From Atopobium sp. (lineage in GTDB: Bacteria; Actinomycetota; Coriobacteriia; Coriobacteriales; Atopobiaceae): a DNA stretch of 64,000 bases. The notes beneath the pieces are model-generated. The model did not search any database, had not been told where the DNA came from, and saw only the letters and a list, made by a program, of their open reading frames with translations. The stretch is taken from contig JAIJTS010000003.1 of NCBI GenBank assembly GCA_022732885.1, positions 54,443 to 118,442 on the forward strand. The letters run 5' to 3'. Below, piece by piece: positions 52,728 to 61,453 of the stretch; within the stretch, counting starts at the first letter, position 1, and every line of letters begins with the position of its first letter. The translations under genes were made by a program, and so were the position numbers.

Positions 52728-53558
52728 TTAGCCAGGTAGCGGGAATTGAAAGCCGCAGTTATTTACGAACTGGATAAGCTGAACAACAGCAGCAGCGAAC
52801 TGTACCCCGCCGTTGACTCCTCGCAAGAAGCCAAGTGCGCTCTTGAGTACTCCTCGCTTAGGTTCCCCGCTTTCTATCTGCGCGCGAACAATCTCGGCAT
52901 TATCGCGTACATCTTCAATTGTTTCGGCATCGTCAATTTCCGTCCCTGCCGCGCTAAGAATCGCATCAATCAATTTGTTCAGAGCTTGCTCGTCAATGCC
53001 GATGTTCTGAGTTGCGTTGATGGTTGAGCTGTCAGTCGCTTGGTTCATCTGCAGGTTGTTCACGGACCCGAAATTGTTTGTCACTGAATCTCCGCCATCG
53101 AGTCCTATTTCGAATCCAATCATGGTCAGATGTTCGGTTATGTTCGCGATGAGGCGCCGTACAACTTTGTCCAAGAAGCCTTTGTACATATCCGCGAATT
53201 TATTTCCACTCGCAAAGGTGTAGTAAAAATAGCTTCTACCGGAAATGTTCTGGACAATCATTTCCTTGAGGATGAGATACACTTCTGCGCTCTCTTCCTC
53301 GGGTATAGTGCTGAAATTGATGAGGGTAGTTCTAAGGCCCCCCGCTACCTCCCGGACGTCTTCTTCTGCATTGAAGCCCTCGGGGGTATGGTTATCAACG
53401 CAATCATCGAGATACGCTTTTACATCCGGCTCTGCTTCAATACGGTCAAGAAACCGTTTGAAAGGCGCTGGCGATTCGTCCCAATTCGATCGTAAAAGTA
53501 TGTTCGCCTCGTGGTTGAAGCGATAGAGGGTCTTCTTAAAGGCGGTCTTATCGGTCAT
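52728..53558 (-). CDS. Protein of unknown function, 276 residues, last gene of the McrBC operon
   Basis: The N-terminal half is helical (KAYLDDCVDNHTPEGFNAEE). The middle has an unusual Asn/Ser/Thr run SVTNNFGSVNNLQMNQATDS (about residues 159-178), like the beta-helix turn motifs or filament linkers seen in some defence proteins. The C terminus is a hydrophobic helix GGVQFAAAVVQLIQFVNNCG. I do not recognise a family. It overlaps the zinc-protein gene by 11 nt, so it is translated with the McrBC operon. A membrane-acting effector is one possibility, unproven. Confidence 0.75.
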   Translation of the reverse strand: MTDKTAFKKTLYRFNHEANILLRSNWDESPAPFKRFLDRIEAEPDVKAYLDDCVDNHTPEGFNAEEDVREVAGGLRTTLINFSTIPEEESAEVYLILKEMIVQNISGRSYFYYTFASGNKFADMYKGFLDKVVRRLIANITEHLTMIGFEIGLDGGDSVTNNFGSVNNLQMNQATDSSTINATQNIGIDEQALNKLIDAILSAAGTEIDDAETIEDVRDNAEIVRAQIESGEPKRGVLKSALGFLRGVNGGVQFAAAVVQLIQFVNNCGFQFPLPG

Positions 53559-54009
53559 TGAAATTGCTCACCCCGCATAACGGACATACGTACATCGACA
53601 TTGAAAGGAGACGTGACACTTTCGACTGCTTTCCGCAGTGCTTGCAAGTCGTAATGGCAAGCGTATCTATGGAAGGCTGCAAGACGGGCTCGTCATCCGG
53701 TTTCGGCTGTTTGCCCGCCTTGAACGACACGGCCTTTCCTTTAGTTCGTCTCTCGAGCTTCTTCATCTCTTTGTGAATGGCGTCGAACGCCTGGTTCTTG
53801 CATATAGCCATCGCAAGGTCTATGACGTCTTGGGTCAGATAGTTATCGGATGCGATACCACAGGCGGGGCAGCAGACCTCCAATACGTCATCCGACTCGT
53901 AATCGCCCGGCTTCAGCTTGAAAAACTCGCCGCATTGCGGGCATTGCAGCAAGATGAACCCGTCTTCATCGCAAGGTATCTCTATGGCGAAGCTCAAGTC
54001 ATCACTCAT
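53548..54009 (-). CDS. Zinc-ribbon protein with four CxxC pairs
   Basis: The 153-residue protein has CPQCG, CCPACG, CKHCG and CPLCG knuckles (about residues 22, 46, 123 and 142), forming two zinc ribbons at the ends with a Lys-rich linker (ERRTKGKAVSFKAGKQPKPD). It may bind DNA or RNA, or act as a recruitment factor. The ATG at 54007-54009 follows ATGGAGGCAGCA, and the first ATG six codons earlier is rejected. It overlaps the previous gene's stop by 8 nt. The family was not recognised by name. Confidence 0.8.
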   Translation of the reverse strand: MSDDLSFAIEIPCDEDGFILLQCPQCGEFFKLKPGDYESDDVLEVCCPACGIASDNYLTQDVIDLAMAICKNQAFDAIHKEMKKLERRTKGKAVSFKAGKQPKPDDEPVLQPSIDTLAITTCKHCGKQSKVSRLLSMSMYVCPLCGVSNFNDR

Positions 54010-54427
54010 TGCTGCCTCCATTGTCAATCTCGCGCAGCCTCAACAGCCAGCGTCTAATACTCCCGTCCTCAAAGAAGCCAAGTAGTGCTCCGTCGCAGAA
54101 GCGTTCTGCCCTCACGGCTCCCAGCAGAAGTGCCATCACCGCCTGGCCGTCGAGATCCGACACGTCTGCTCTGGACATTGCCTGTCTGCCCCACTCGAGC
54201 CCGTTGCGCTCGAGTATATCGCGGTAATGCGTGAGTTCATATTCGGGATGCCCGTCCGCAAAGTCGTAGATTGCCTGGTCAACATTCGTGACTGTCGTTT
54301 CGTAGTCCACGTAAGGCATCTGAATTGGGTCATCCATGGTGCCCTTGCTCTCTCGGTCTACGACCCAGTTGCCAAATCTCTCGGCTTTCTCAATGGCAGG
54401 CAGGTGCTTCGTCAGTCCTTCAAACAC
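54002..54427 (-). CDS. DUF6508-like protein
   Basis: The 141-residue protein has VMALLLGAVRAERFCDGALL and the end SIRRWLLRLREIDN, matching my memory of DUF6508, where an RaERFc-G motif near a C-terminal helix is conserved. The function is unknown. Such proteins are often beside restriction and other defence genes. The GTG start follows AAAGGAGGTAGCCT and overlaps the mcrC stop by 8 nt. Confidence 0.7.
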   Translation of the reverse strand: MFEGLTKHLPAIEKAERFGNWVVDRESKGTMDDPIQMPYVDYETTVTNVDQAIYDFADGHPEYELTHYRDILERNGLEWGRQAMSRADVSDLDGQAVMALLLGAVRAERFCDGALLGFFEDGSIRRWLLRLREIDNGGSNE

Positions 54428-55475
54428 AGGCTACCTCCTTTGAGAAATGTGCCTTGGCAATTCCATCGAGCTGCGAGCGTATCTCCTCGAAAGGCTGGTT
54501 GAGATCGAGCGTCCTCACGCTTATCTGGTTGCCGCTCATCTGGTACACGCCATCAGGCTGGATTTCTTCGTCGGTCTTTGCGTAGAGCAGCATGCCCGAT
54601 ACACTGTGGGCTTTGGGGGTACTGGAAAGCTCCACTTCCTTGTTCTTCACGTAGGTGAAGATCTGGTACAAGTTACTCGAATGGACGCTTCGCTTGTCAA
54701 ACTGCTGTTGCATTGTGCGGCTGTAGTACTTCGCGTCGATGATGAGGACAGTCCTGCCCTGCTCGAGCATTATGTCAGTGTGCATGGCGGGGAGCATGTC
54801 ATCGAAGCCATCGTCGAGAGCCCAATCGATGTATGGAGCCCCTGCGGAGAGTTTCGGGTGTTCGCGCCTGTAGTACTCGAGGATGAACTTCTCGTACAGG
54901 TGGCTCATGCGCTGCTCGTCGAGGAGGTCCATCATGCGGATGCTTCCGTCTTCCTGCGTCTGGAGGAGGCCCTTCACGACCAGCCAGCACACATTCATGA
55001 GCATGCGGTAGGCCTGATTGTTCCGGTCGAAGCGCATGTGCCAGTCCTCATGTGCAAGGTCTACGTCGCCCACGTCCACGAAGTATGGTAGCAGCCGCCT
55101 GAGCGCCTTTTTGCGCACCTTGTCGATGTCCGAGCGGACCAGGAGCGCAATCGTCGCCTTGAGGATGCGGTTCATGCGCGTGTCCGTGCTGAACTCGTCG
55201 TAGCTGCAGACCAGCTGCCTGCGCAGGATCGAGCGTGTCTTCAGAGACTCGGACAGCTCTATCTTTCCCCTCGGGGAGGAGAGCGCCTCCTCGCGGTCGA
55301 TATACTCTTGACCGAGGCCTCGCTTTAGCTGCAAGCTCACACCCCGCGCCAGTATCTCAGCGAGGAGCTCGGTGGTGTTTCCAAACTCCTCGGCGGCTAT
55401 GTCGCGGTAGCCCTGCCCCTGCAGCGTCTGGAACGCATAGGCGAGCATGTGGTAGATGTTCTGTATCCGAATCAC
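54420..55475 (-). CDS. mcrC: McrC-type nuclease subunit (type IV restriction)
   Basis: The 351-residue protein begins IRIQNIYHMLAYAFQTLQ, typical of McrC/LlaJI-type 5-methylcytosine restriction components. The active site is a PD-(D/E)xK: HTDIML (about residues 236-241) and TVLIIDAKYY (about 248-257). McrC is recruited by McrB and cuts DNA at modified sites. The GTG start overlaps the mcrB stop (GTGA). The C terminus overlaps DUF6508. The family identity is firm, target specificity unknown. Confidence 0.88.
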   Translation of the reverse strand: MIRIQNIYHMLAYAFQTLQGQGYRDIAAEEFGNTTELLAEILARGVSLQLKRGLGQEYIDREEALSSPRGKIELSESLKTRSILRRQLVCSYDEFSTDTRMNRILKATIALLVRSDIDKVRKKALRRLLPYFVDVGDVDLAHEDWHMRFDRNNQAYRMLMNVCWLVVKGLLQTQEDGSIRMMDLLDEQRMSHLYEKFILEYYRREHPKLSAGAPYIDWALDDGFDDMLPAMHTDIMLEQGRTVLIIDAKYYSRTMQQQFDKRSVHSSNLYQIFTYVKNKEVELSSTPKAHSVSGMLLYAKTDEEIQPDGVYQMSGNQISVRTLDLNQPFEEIRSQLDGIAKAHFSKEVACV

Positions 55476-57670
55476 TTGATGGACCTATGTAGTTTGCCTG
55501 CCCAGTCATCGACCTTGGAGGGCTCGTCGAACCAGTACTCGCGCAGCATCGGCACGAGCTCGTAGTCGACGATTTCCGAAAGCTTCTCATCCGTCACGTC
55601 GTCCGGAGACACGCGGCAGAAGTAGCTGTGGCCGATGCAGAAGCCGTCTCCGAGCGACTCGTCGGAAGCAATCGCCTCGTTCAGCTTCACGACGCAGGCA
55701 ACGAGCCTGTCAAACTTCTCGCTGGCAAGCCCCTCCTGGTACACGGCGAAGCTCTCCGTGTCGAAAGCTGGTCGGAGCTCGAAGAACGCGAAGCGGCGGC
55801 GCAGCGCGTAGTCGAGCATGGCGAGTGAGCGGTCAGCTGTGTTCATCATTCCTATGAGGTAGACGTTACTCGGGACGTAGAACAGCTCGTGCGAGTAGAG
55901 CAGCTGCAGCGTGTTCCTCGGTCCGCGCTTGTCGTTCTCGATGAGCATGAACAGCTCGCCGAAGATCTTCGAGAGGTTACCGCGGTTGATCTCGTCGATG
56001 ATGAAGAAGTAGTCGTTGTCAGAGTCGTCCTGCGCCTTCTTGCAGAAGCTGTAGAACGTGCCCTTCTCGAGGTCGAAGCCCTGCGCATTCGGGCGGAACC
56101 CCTCGATAAAGTCCTCGTAGCTGTAGCTCTGGTGGAACTGCACCATCATCACGCGCTCGGCGTCCTTCACACCCATCATGGAATAGGCCAGGCGCTTTGC
56201 GGCGAAGGTCTTGCCCACGCCCGGGGCGCCCTGCAGGATGATGTTCTTCTTCGCGCGCAGGACGTTGGCGAGGGTCCTGTAGCGCTCGGCGTCCATGTAG
56301 ACCTCCGAGAGGAAGTCCTCGGGTGTGTACGCCGGGTATTCGACTGCGCCTGAACCTTCCTCGGGTTCGCCGTCCTCGTCCTCGAAGAACGAGTCGAGCT
56401 TCGCGACGAGGTCAGGATAGGCGGTGATGTCCGTCAGGGTCTTCATGGCGAGGAGGTCTTCTGTTTGCCACTCTCCGCCGTGCGTCCAGCGTACCTTGCG
56501 GATGTTCGGGTAGGAGTCGCCATTGTCGTCGAACTGGTAGTCCCCCTCGACGACGCCGCGGCCTATGATCACGCTGCGGCCCCGCTTCGCGAAGACGACA
56601 TCGCCCGGCTTCAACTCACGAGAGAACTGCCAGAGCGCGAGTGCGGAATTCTTCTGCGAGAACTTGCTGCTGTACAGGGTGCGCAGGCTCTTGCGGATGT
56701 CTTCTTTGCTGGCGTACTGCTCGACGTTACCAAGCTTGCTCCAGCCGATGCCCATGATGCCGCGCGCGTAGAAGTCGTCCCACCTAGCGGCGCCGTCTCC
56801 CGGGGAGTAGGTCCAGTAGTGCGTGGTCCTGACACCCTCGTCTCCGAGGGCGTTTTCCTCCGCTTTCACAGCTGCTGCCTTCTCGGCAGCCTTCCTCTCC
56901 TGGTTGACGCGCTCGGACTCCACGAAGGCGGCAGCTGTCAGCGAGGGGAAGTCTGTATACGGGCACTCTTCGCTTCTAAGCTCCGACTTAATGGTGTCGC
57001 AAATGGCGAGGTAGCGCTCTCCGTCGTGAACTGGCGAGTCCTTCTCCTTCGGCACGGCGTTGGCGATGGCGCTACCGGCCTTTGCGACGTCGGCCATAAA
57101 CCAGCGGTTGCGCGAATCCAAACTGATGAAGCTATAGGGCCTTGCCCAGTAGAGGCCCATGGTGAGCTTCCAGCCAAGCGAAAACTGGATGACTGTGGCA
57201 TCGAATGCATCGACGAATGCCTTGCGGTTCTCTTCGCTATCATCCGCGTCTAGCGCGAGTTCGGCTTCGAACACGCTCCAGAGGTTATCGATGTCGTGCT
57301 CACTGCGCCGTTCGTCGTTGGCGAAGGCATAGAAGGTCGCGTTGAGATTGTTGAGCACGGGGATGCCCTCAAAGTCCGTGGGCTGGTCTGCCCCAATGTC
57401 GAACACCTCGGCGATGACTGCGATGATCTTCCGTCGGTTTGCATCCGTGATGCCCTTATTGAAGAGGCCGAAGACGGTGAACGGGTCAATATCATTCAGC
57501 TCATCTGCCTCGAGCTTGGGCAGTTGCATCCCAGTGCGCGAATACGCGTCATTCAACATGGAGATGAGTGTCTGTCGGTCATTCCTGTAAGCCAGCAGCT
57601 TGTCTGCGAGTTTCTGGTAGAAGCTCGTCCACGAGTGTTGACTGTCTATCTGTATCGCCACGTTATCCAC
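55472..57670 (-). CDS. mcrB: McrB-type AAA+ GTPase with an EVE-like modified-base-reading domain
   Basis: The 732-residue protein has a 270-residue N-terminal helical domain (GWKLTMGLYWARPYSFISLD) and an EVE/PUA-like domain at about 280-400 (THYWTYSPGDGAARWDDFYA, MGIGWSKLG, LKPGDVVFAKRG). An AAA+ motor from about 465 has Walker A GAPGVGKT (~480), Walker B IDEINRGNLS (~558) and the McrB signature GMMNTADRSL (~607). EVE domains read modified bases, so it likely senses 5mC or hypermodified phage DNA. The GTG start follows AAGGAGGGAAGCT. Most GC-rich of the operon. Confidence 0.9.
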   Translation of the reverse strand: MDNVAIQIDSQHSWTSFYQKLADKLLAYRNDRQTLISMLNDAYSRTGMQLPKLEADELNDIDPFTVFGLFNKGITDANRRKIIAVIAEVFDIGADQPTDFEGIPVLNNLNATFYAFANDERRSEHDIDNLWSVFEAELALDADDSEENRKAFVDAFDATVIQFSLGWKLTMGLYWARPYSFISLDSRNRWFMADVAKAGSAIANAVPKEKDSPVHDGERYLAICDTIKSELRSEECPYTDFPSLTAAAFVESERVNQERKAAEKAAAVKAEENALGDEGVRTTHYWTYSPGDGAARWDDFYARGIMGIGWSKLGNVEQYASKEDIRKSLRTLYSSKFSQKNSALALWQFSRELKPGDVVFAKRGRSVIIGRGVVEGDYQFDDNGDSYPNIRKVRWTHGGEWQTEDLLAMKTLTDITAYPDLVAKLDSFFEDEDGEPEEGSGAVEYPAYTPEDFLSEVYMDAERYRTLANVLRAKKNIILQGAPGVGKTFAAKRLAYSMMGVKDAERVMMVQFHQSYSYEDFIEGFRPNAQGFDLEKGTFYSFCKKAQDDSDNDYFFIIDEINRGNLSKIFGELFMLIENDKRGPRNTLQLLYSHELFYVPSNVYLIGMMNTADRSLAMLDYALRRRFAFFELRPAFDTESFAVYQEGLASEKFDRLVACVVKLNEAIASDESLGDGFCIGHSYFCRVSPDDVTDEKLSEIVDYELVPMLREYWFDEPSKVDDWAGKLHRSIK

Positions 57671-57681
57671 AGCTTCCCTCC

Positions 57682-58929
57682 TTATTTCGAGTACAGGTCG
57701 AAAACCAAAACCCGCACGTAAGTAATCTGACCAGGTTTATCGCTTCTCACGAACTGGCAGTCGAGTTCGTTCTTATCGATAGCCTTGAAACTGCGGATAT
57801 CTTCATGTGACTGAAGGGCATTGCTCACATGTGCGAGGACATCGTCAAACCTGCGCTTCCGGGAAAACACTATCAGCGCTGTTTTAACATCGCGCCAAGT
57901 CAAGTACCCCAAGAGCTGAGCTATAGCGTCAGTGAATTTCTTTTTGCCGTTCCATATCTTACATTCAGCTACAAAAGCGGCTCTGTTATCGGCTTCGATC
58001 GATATGTCGGTCTTCCCTTTGTGCCGGAAGGTTTCCCCACCAGCTTTACCCTCGTAAACACTGTTTAGACTAGCCAGCGACAAGTCTCGAAGCGCCTCTT
58101 CATTTAGAGGACTGTAAGTCTCCGGCGTCCTCTCGCAAGTTGAATAGAAGTTCTTGATCATGCCAAGAATTTCCTGGTATTCACCATCGCTGATGCACCA
58201 GTTGTTTTCGCGGGTACTGGTGGTGCTCAGCTCGAGTATCTTTCGTTTCTTTAACGGTACAAGAGAGCTTGCTGCTTTAGCCTTAGTGAGCGGAATTTCA
58301 AGATCACGTTCCAGTCCCTCGAATTTCCGTGCCAGGTCCTCTCTCTTGCCAAGTTCATCCTCAATCAAAGTGGCGAGCTCACTGTTGAATTCATTCACAT
58401 CATTGTTGACGTAGGTAACGCCCCCGTCGATATCTTTCTTACGCTCTTCAAGATCTTTTAGGATCTGGTCTCCCGAGGGCAGTTCGGCATTCGTGTAAAT
58501 TTGATATTCAAGCCGGATAATCAGTGTATTACCAGCAAGCTCAATTTCTTGATAGCCCCCTAAAGAAAAGGTGCTCGCCCTCATATGGAAGAGTTGAGGA
58601 TCCCCCGTAAACGCAAAGTGGAAGGAGATGCGTACACCCTCAACTTCAACACTGCTTCTCCCGTAAAGTTGCCTCTCAAAGCCTGGCAAGCGCTTATTAA
58701 TTTTGCAGCGCTCCTGTTCCCGAACAGAGACGTCTTCATCTTCGATTTCGATAAGAGCTACATGGTATTTATCGAGGAAATACGATACAAGATAATCATG
58801 CGTATTAGCGTGCAGCGCGTCTCCGGATAGCCCGTTGATTTCATTTTTCAGTCGATTTGCTTTTTCTCCAAGATAGAAACGCAGCTCTTGGTCTCTGAAC
58901 GGTTGAAATGATGTACTGTACATGCCCAT
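57682..58929 (-). CDS. PD-(D/E)xK-like nuclease-domain protein upstream of McrB
   Basis: The 415-residue protein has a long N-terminal beta-rich half (RISFHAFTGD-like, about residues 85-150), a coiled coil (KREDLARKFEGLERDLEIPL), and a C-terminal restriction-endonuclease-like core. The core has GKTDISIEADNRAAFVAECK, with D and E-x-K spaced as in the fold (about residues 308-327), then AIAQLLGYLTWRDVKTALIV. It is plausibly an additional DNA- or RNA-cutting partner of McrBC. Separation from mcrB is 11 nt. The start is the ATG with a GGGTGA upstream. An ATG two codons on is possible. Confidence 0.75.
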   Translation of the reverse strand: MGMYSTSFQPFRDQELRFYLGEKANRLKNEINGLSGDALHANTHDYLVSYFLDKYHVALIEIEDEDVSVREQERCKINKRLPGFERQLYGRSSVEVEGVRISFHFAFTGDPQLFHMRASTFSLGGYQEIELAGNTLIIRLEYQIYTNAELPSGDQILKDLEERKKDIDGGVTYVNNDVNEFNSELATLIEDELGKREDLARKFEGLERDLEIPLTKAKAASSLVPLKKRKILELSTTSTRENNWCISDGEYQEILGMIKNFYSTCERTPETYSPLNEEALRDLSLASLNSVYEGKAGGETFRHKGKTDISIEADNRAAFVAECKIWNGKKKFTDAIAQLLGYLTWRDVKTALIVFSRKRRFDDVLAHVSNALQSHEDIRSFKAIDKNELDCQFVRSDKPGQITYVRVLVFDLYSK

Positions 58930-58943
58930 TTGTCTAAATCACC

Positions 58944-59192
58944 CTACTTAACGGCATTGTTCTTCTTCATGTTCTCGGCCTGCTCGAGCACCTTCTCGAA
59001 CACTTCCTCATCCCACTGAGGCGAATAGCCGTTCTTGTAGAGCAATACTGTGAGTTCCATACTCAGCTGACTCTTAATGTCCTCACGCGTTGACCAGTCC
59101 GCGAACTGCGCCTTGTTGTTCACGAGCTCTTCGATCATGCACATGCGGATGAAAGCGTGAAGCTGATACCGCGCAGGTTCGTAGCCGCTGCT
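58944..59192 (-). pseudogene. hsdR: C-terminal remnant of type I restriction subunit HsdR
   Basis: In one frame the minus strand gives ARYQLHAFIRMCMIEELVNN, KAQFADWSTREDIKSQ and LTVLLYKNGYSPQWDEEVFE, KVLEQAENMKK. This matches my recall of the extreme C terminus of HsdR proteins (DUF3387 region), less than a tenth of the usual 1000 residues. It is the debris of an earlier type I R-M system at the same site. The adjacent 56-codon frame at 59135-59305 overlaps it out of frame. Confidence 0.8.
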
Positions 59193-59305
59193 CCCGCTTC
59201 CTTAAAATTTTTAGGGATGTGCATGATGATCATGTCACCGCCGGTGAGTTGTTCTTTCAGCTCGGTCTCAGCATCGCTACTGTTCACAAACTCCGAATAT
59301 TTCAC
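59135..59305 (-). CDS. Small unknown frame at the right edge of the accessory region
   Basis: A 56-codon GTG frame (VKYSEFVNSSDAETELKEQL, TGGDMIIMHIPKNFKEAG) opens with ATAGGTACATGAG upstream. It becomes hsdR antiframe nonsense from about residue 40, so the gene looks fused to the hsdR debris by a deletion. Its first 38 residues look like a real protein start, but I do not recognise it. It may be the first gene of the operon or a broken gene. Confidence 0.4.
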   Translation of the reverse strand: MKYSEFVNSSDAETELKEQLTGGDMIIMHIPKNFKEAGAAATNLRGISFTLSSACA

Positions 59306-59530
59306 CTCATGTACCTATCTTTTGAGTAAATATAAAGTGAATACATTCTAACAGTACTGCATTTGCACAAGCGTCGGCTCCTGCCATATGTGGCAGATTT
59401 CCAACTCTAAACAAGCAGCCTATCTTATGCGCACAACACACAAGAGAGCGCTTATCGGCAACGAAAGCCGCGCCTATCGTGCTACCGCTTCGATGGCGCG
59501 TCGCCCCACCCGAATGTCGAGCAACAATAA

Positions 59531-59562
59531 GACCAAGCAGGAAACAAAGTTCCTGCTTGGTC
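59531..59562 (-). terminator. Terminator of the siderophore ABC operon
   Basis: GACCAAGCAGGAA / TTCCTGCTTGGTC is a perfect 13-bp stem with a 6-nt loop, 28 nt past the substrate-binding protein stop. The tail TTATTGTTG on the minus strand is only moderately T-rich. Confidence 0.8.
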
Positions 59563-59589
59563 TCTGCGATACGCACGTTTCAAATACGT

Positions 59590-60651
59590 CTATTTCTGAG
59601 GATACAGAGCCTCAAGGATTTTCTCGGCAGAATCAAATGCACGTGGCGAGCAATCGATGTACTCAGAATATGGAATCTCAACGATGCTCTTGTTAGCAAT
59701 AGCAGGGACGTTCTGCAAGGAGCTCTCGCCCAGAAGGGTGTCTTTAGCTGCGGCGTCAGCTGCCTTGTTGCGCTCTGCGGTAACGTAAACAATAACGTCA
59801 GGATTGAACTTAATCAGATTCTCATACGTCAGGCCATTTGCAGACTGAGTTGTTGCAGGAGTAGCTCCAAGCTGGTTAATGATAGTAAACTCAAGGCTCT
59901 TCTCGTTACCGCCAAAGAGACCAAACGTGCCGTCCTTGAGATTGGTCATAACCAGCACGGTCTTCTTTGTTTCTTTCTCATGCGCTTTAACTCGCTCGTT
60001 AATGGCATCAAGGCGCTTCTGAAGGTCGGCGGTATAGGTATCAGCATTGCTCTGAACATCAAAAATGGATCCAAGGTTTTTAATGTCAGAAATAATTCCG
60101 GCAAGCGTTGGATCGCCCTGCTCAGAAGATGCCAGCTGAGTATAGACTGAAATGCCCAGGTCAGCGTAGTCCTTTGGAGTAGTCTGATTCTTTGAGGTAA
60201 AGAGGCGGGAACGTCCCACAATAAGGTTTGGATTAGCGGCAACAACAACCTCGCGAGAAAGACTCTTCTTATCGCCCAGCTGCTTGATTTTCGCATACTC
60301 GTCAGCAATATCTGAAGGCATTGGCGCATCAGGCTTGATAGTGCCAATAATCTTGGATCCAAGACCCAGACGCAGCAGAATCTCGGCTGCAGAGTCTGTC
60401 AAGGTAACAACACTCTGAGGAGCCTTATCAAACTTGGCCTCAAACTCATTGCCGTCACCGTCATAGAGCTTGAACGATACGGGATAGCTCGTATTGGCCG
60501 ATTTCTTATCTTCAGTAGAAGAAGCGGATGGGTTAGACGTTGCATTGTTACACGCAGTCAGACCTAGTCCAACGCCAGTTGCAGCAAATCCTGCTGCAAG
60601 GCTCAAAAAATTCCTTCTGGTAAAGAGATTTGAACTTACACGAGGATCCAT
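59590..60651 (-). CDS. Iron-siderophore ABC transporter, Tat-signal lipoprotein binding protein
   Basis: The 353-residue protein has a twin-arginine signal TRRNFLSLAAGFAATGVGLG and lipobox LTAC, then a class III periplasmic-binding fold (SVVTLTDSAAEILLRLGLGS, ANPNLIVGRSRL, NPDVIVYVTAERNK). Such proteins bind ferric siderophores, haem or cobalamin. The ATG at 60651 has AAAGGATATCCG in front, and five earlier codons are dropped. It is the last gene of the permease-ATPase-binding protein operon, 39 nt after the ATPase. Confidence 0.85.
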   Translation of the reverse strand: MDPRVSSNLFTRRNFLSLAAGFAATGVGLGLTACNNATSNPSASSTEDKKSANTSYPVSFKLYDGDGNEFEAKFDKAPQSVVTLTDSAAEILLRLGLGSKIIGTIKPDAPMPSDIADEYAKIKQLGDKKSLSREVVVAANPNLIVGRSRLFTSKNQTTPKDYADLGISVYTQLASSEQGDPTLAGIISDIKNLGSIFDVQSNADTYTADLQKRLDAINERVKAHEKETKKTVLVMTNLKDGTFGLFGGNEKSLEFTIINQLGATPATTQSANGLTYENLIKFNPDVIVYVTAERNKAADAAAKDTLLGESSLQNVPAIANKSIVEIPYSEYIDCSPRAFDSAEKILEALYPQK

Positions 60652-60690
60652 CGGATATCCTTTCATTCATCTGTTGATCTCAACAGGCGA

Positions 60691-61452
60691 TTAATACACG
60701 TAATCAATGCTTAAGCCGTTTCCAGCAGTTGACGGGCGAACCTTGCCCTCAACGCCGTAAACATCAGCAAGTAGCTTAGGGGTCACAATGTCCTCAGGTG
60801 CTCCCTCAGAAACAATGGAACCCTCTTGTAAGAAATACAGACGGTCAACATAGTGAGCTGCCATCACAATGTCATGCAAAACAGCCAAGCAGCTGATACC
60901 AAGATTGCGAACAAGGCGCAAAATATCAATCTGGTAGGTAATATCAAGGTGATTGGTAGGCTCATCAAGCACCAGAAACTCTGGTTCCTGAGCCAAGGCA
61001 CGCGCCAACATGACACGTTGTTTCTCGCCACCTGAAAGCGTGGCAAACGAGCGATCCTCAAAGCGAGAAAGGCCAACTTTCTGAATAACGTCAGACACGA
61101 TTGCCTCATCGTGGTCAGTCTCTCTTGACAGCGCTGACTGATGCGGGCTTCGTCCAAGCGACACAATCTCGCGAACGGTAAAGTCAAAGGACAGCGAGTT
61201 AAACTGGCTTACAACTGCAACTTTGCGGGCAAAGTCACGCCGTGATATCTCAGTAGCATCGCGCCCGTCCCACAGAATCTGCCCGTCATAATGATGGCCA
61301 AGGCCATAAATTGCTCGCAAAAGCGTAGACTTGCCGGATCCATTAGGGCCAAGAATGCCCACAAACTCGCCATCTGCTACGTTAAGCGAGACGTCTTTAA
61401 CAATCGGCTTATTGTGGATGGTGACCGAAACATTTTGCACGTCAAGACGCAT
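60691..61452 (-). CDS. FecE/BtuD-type ABC ATPase
   Basis: The 253-residue protein has Walker A GPNGSGKST, the Q-loop VVSQFNSLSFDFTVRE, signature LSGGEKQRVMLARALA and Walker B FLVLDEPTNHLD. It powers import. The start taken is the ATG of MRLDVQNVSV, one base after the permease stop, with GGTGAG as the ribosome site, instead of 17 upstream codons. Confidence 0.92.
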   Translation of the reverse strand: MRLDVQNVSVTIHNKPIVKDVSLNVADGEFVGILGPNGSGKSTLLRAIYGLGHHYDGQILWDGRDATEISRRDFARKVAVVSQFNSLSFDFTVREIVSLGRSPHQSALSRETDHDEAIVSDVIQKVGLSRFEDRSFATLSGGEKQRVMLARALAQEPEFLVLDEPTNHLDITYQIDILRLVRNLGISCLAVLHDIVMAAHYVDRLYFLQEGSIVSEGAPEDIVTPKLLADVYGVEGKVRPSTAGNGLSIDYVY

Positions 61453-61453
61453 G

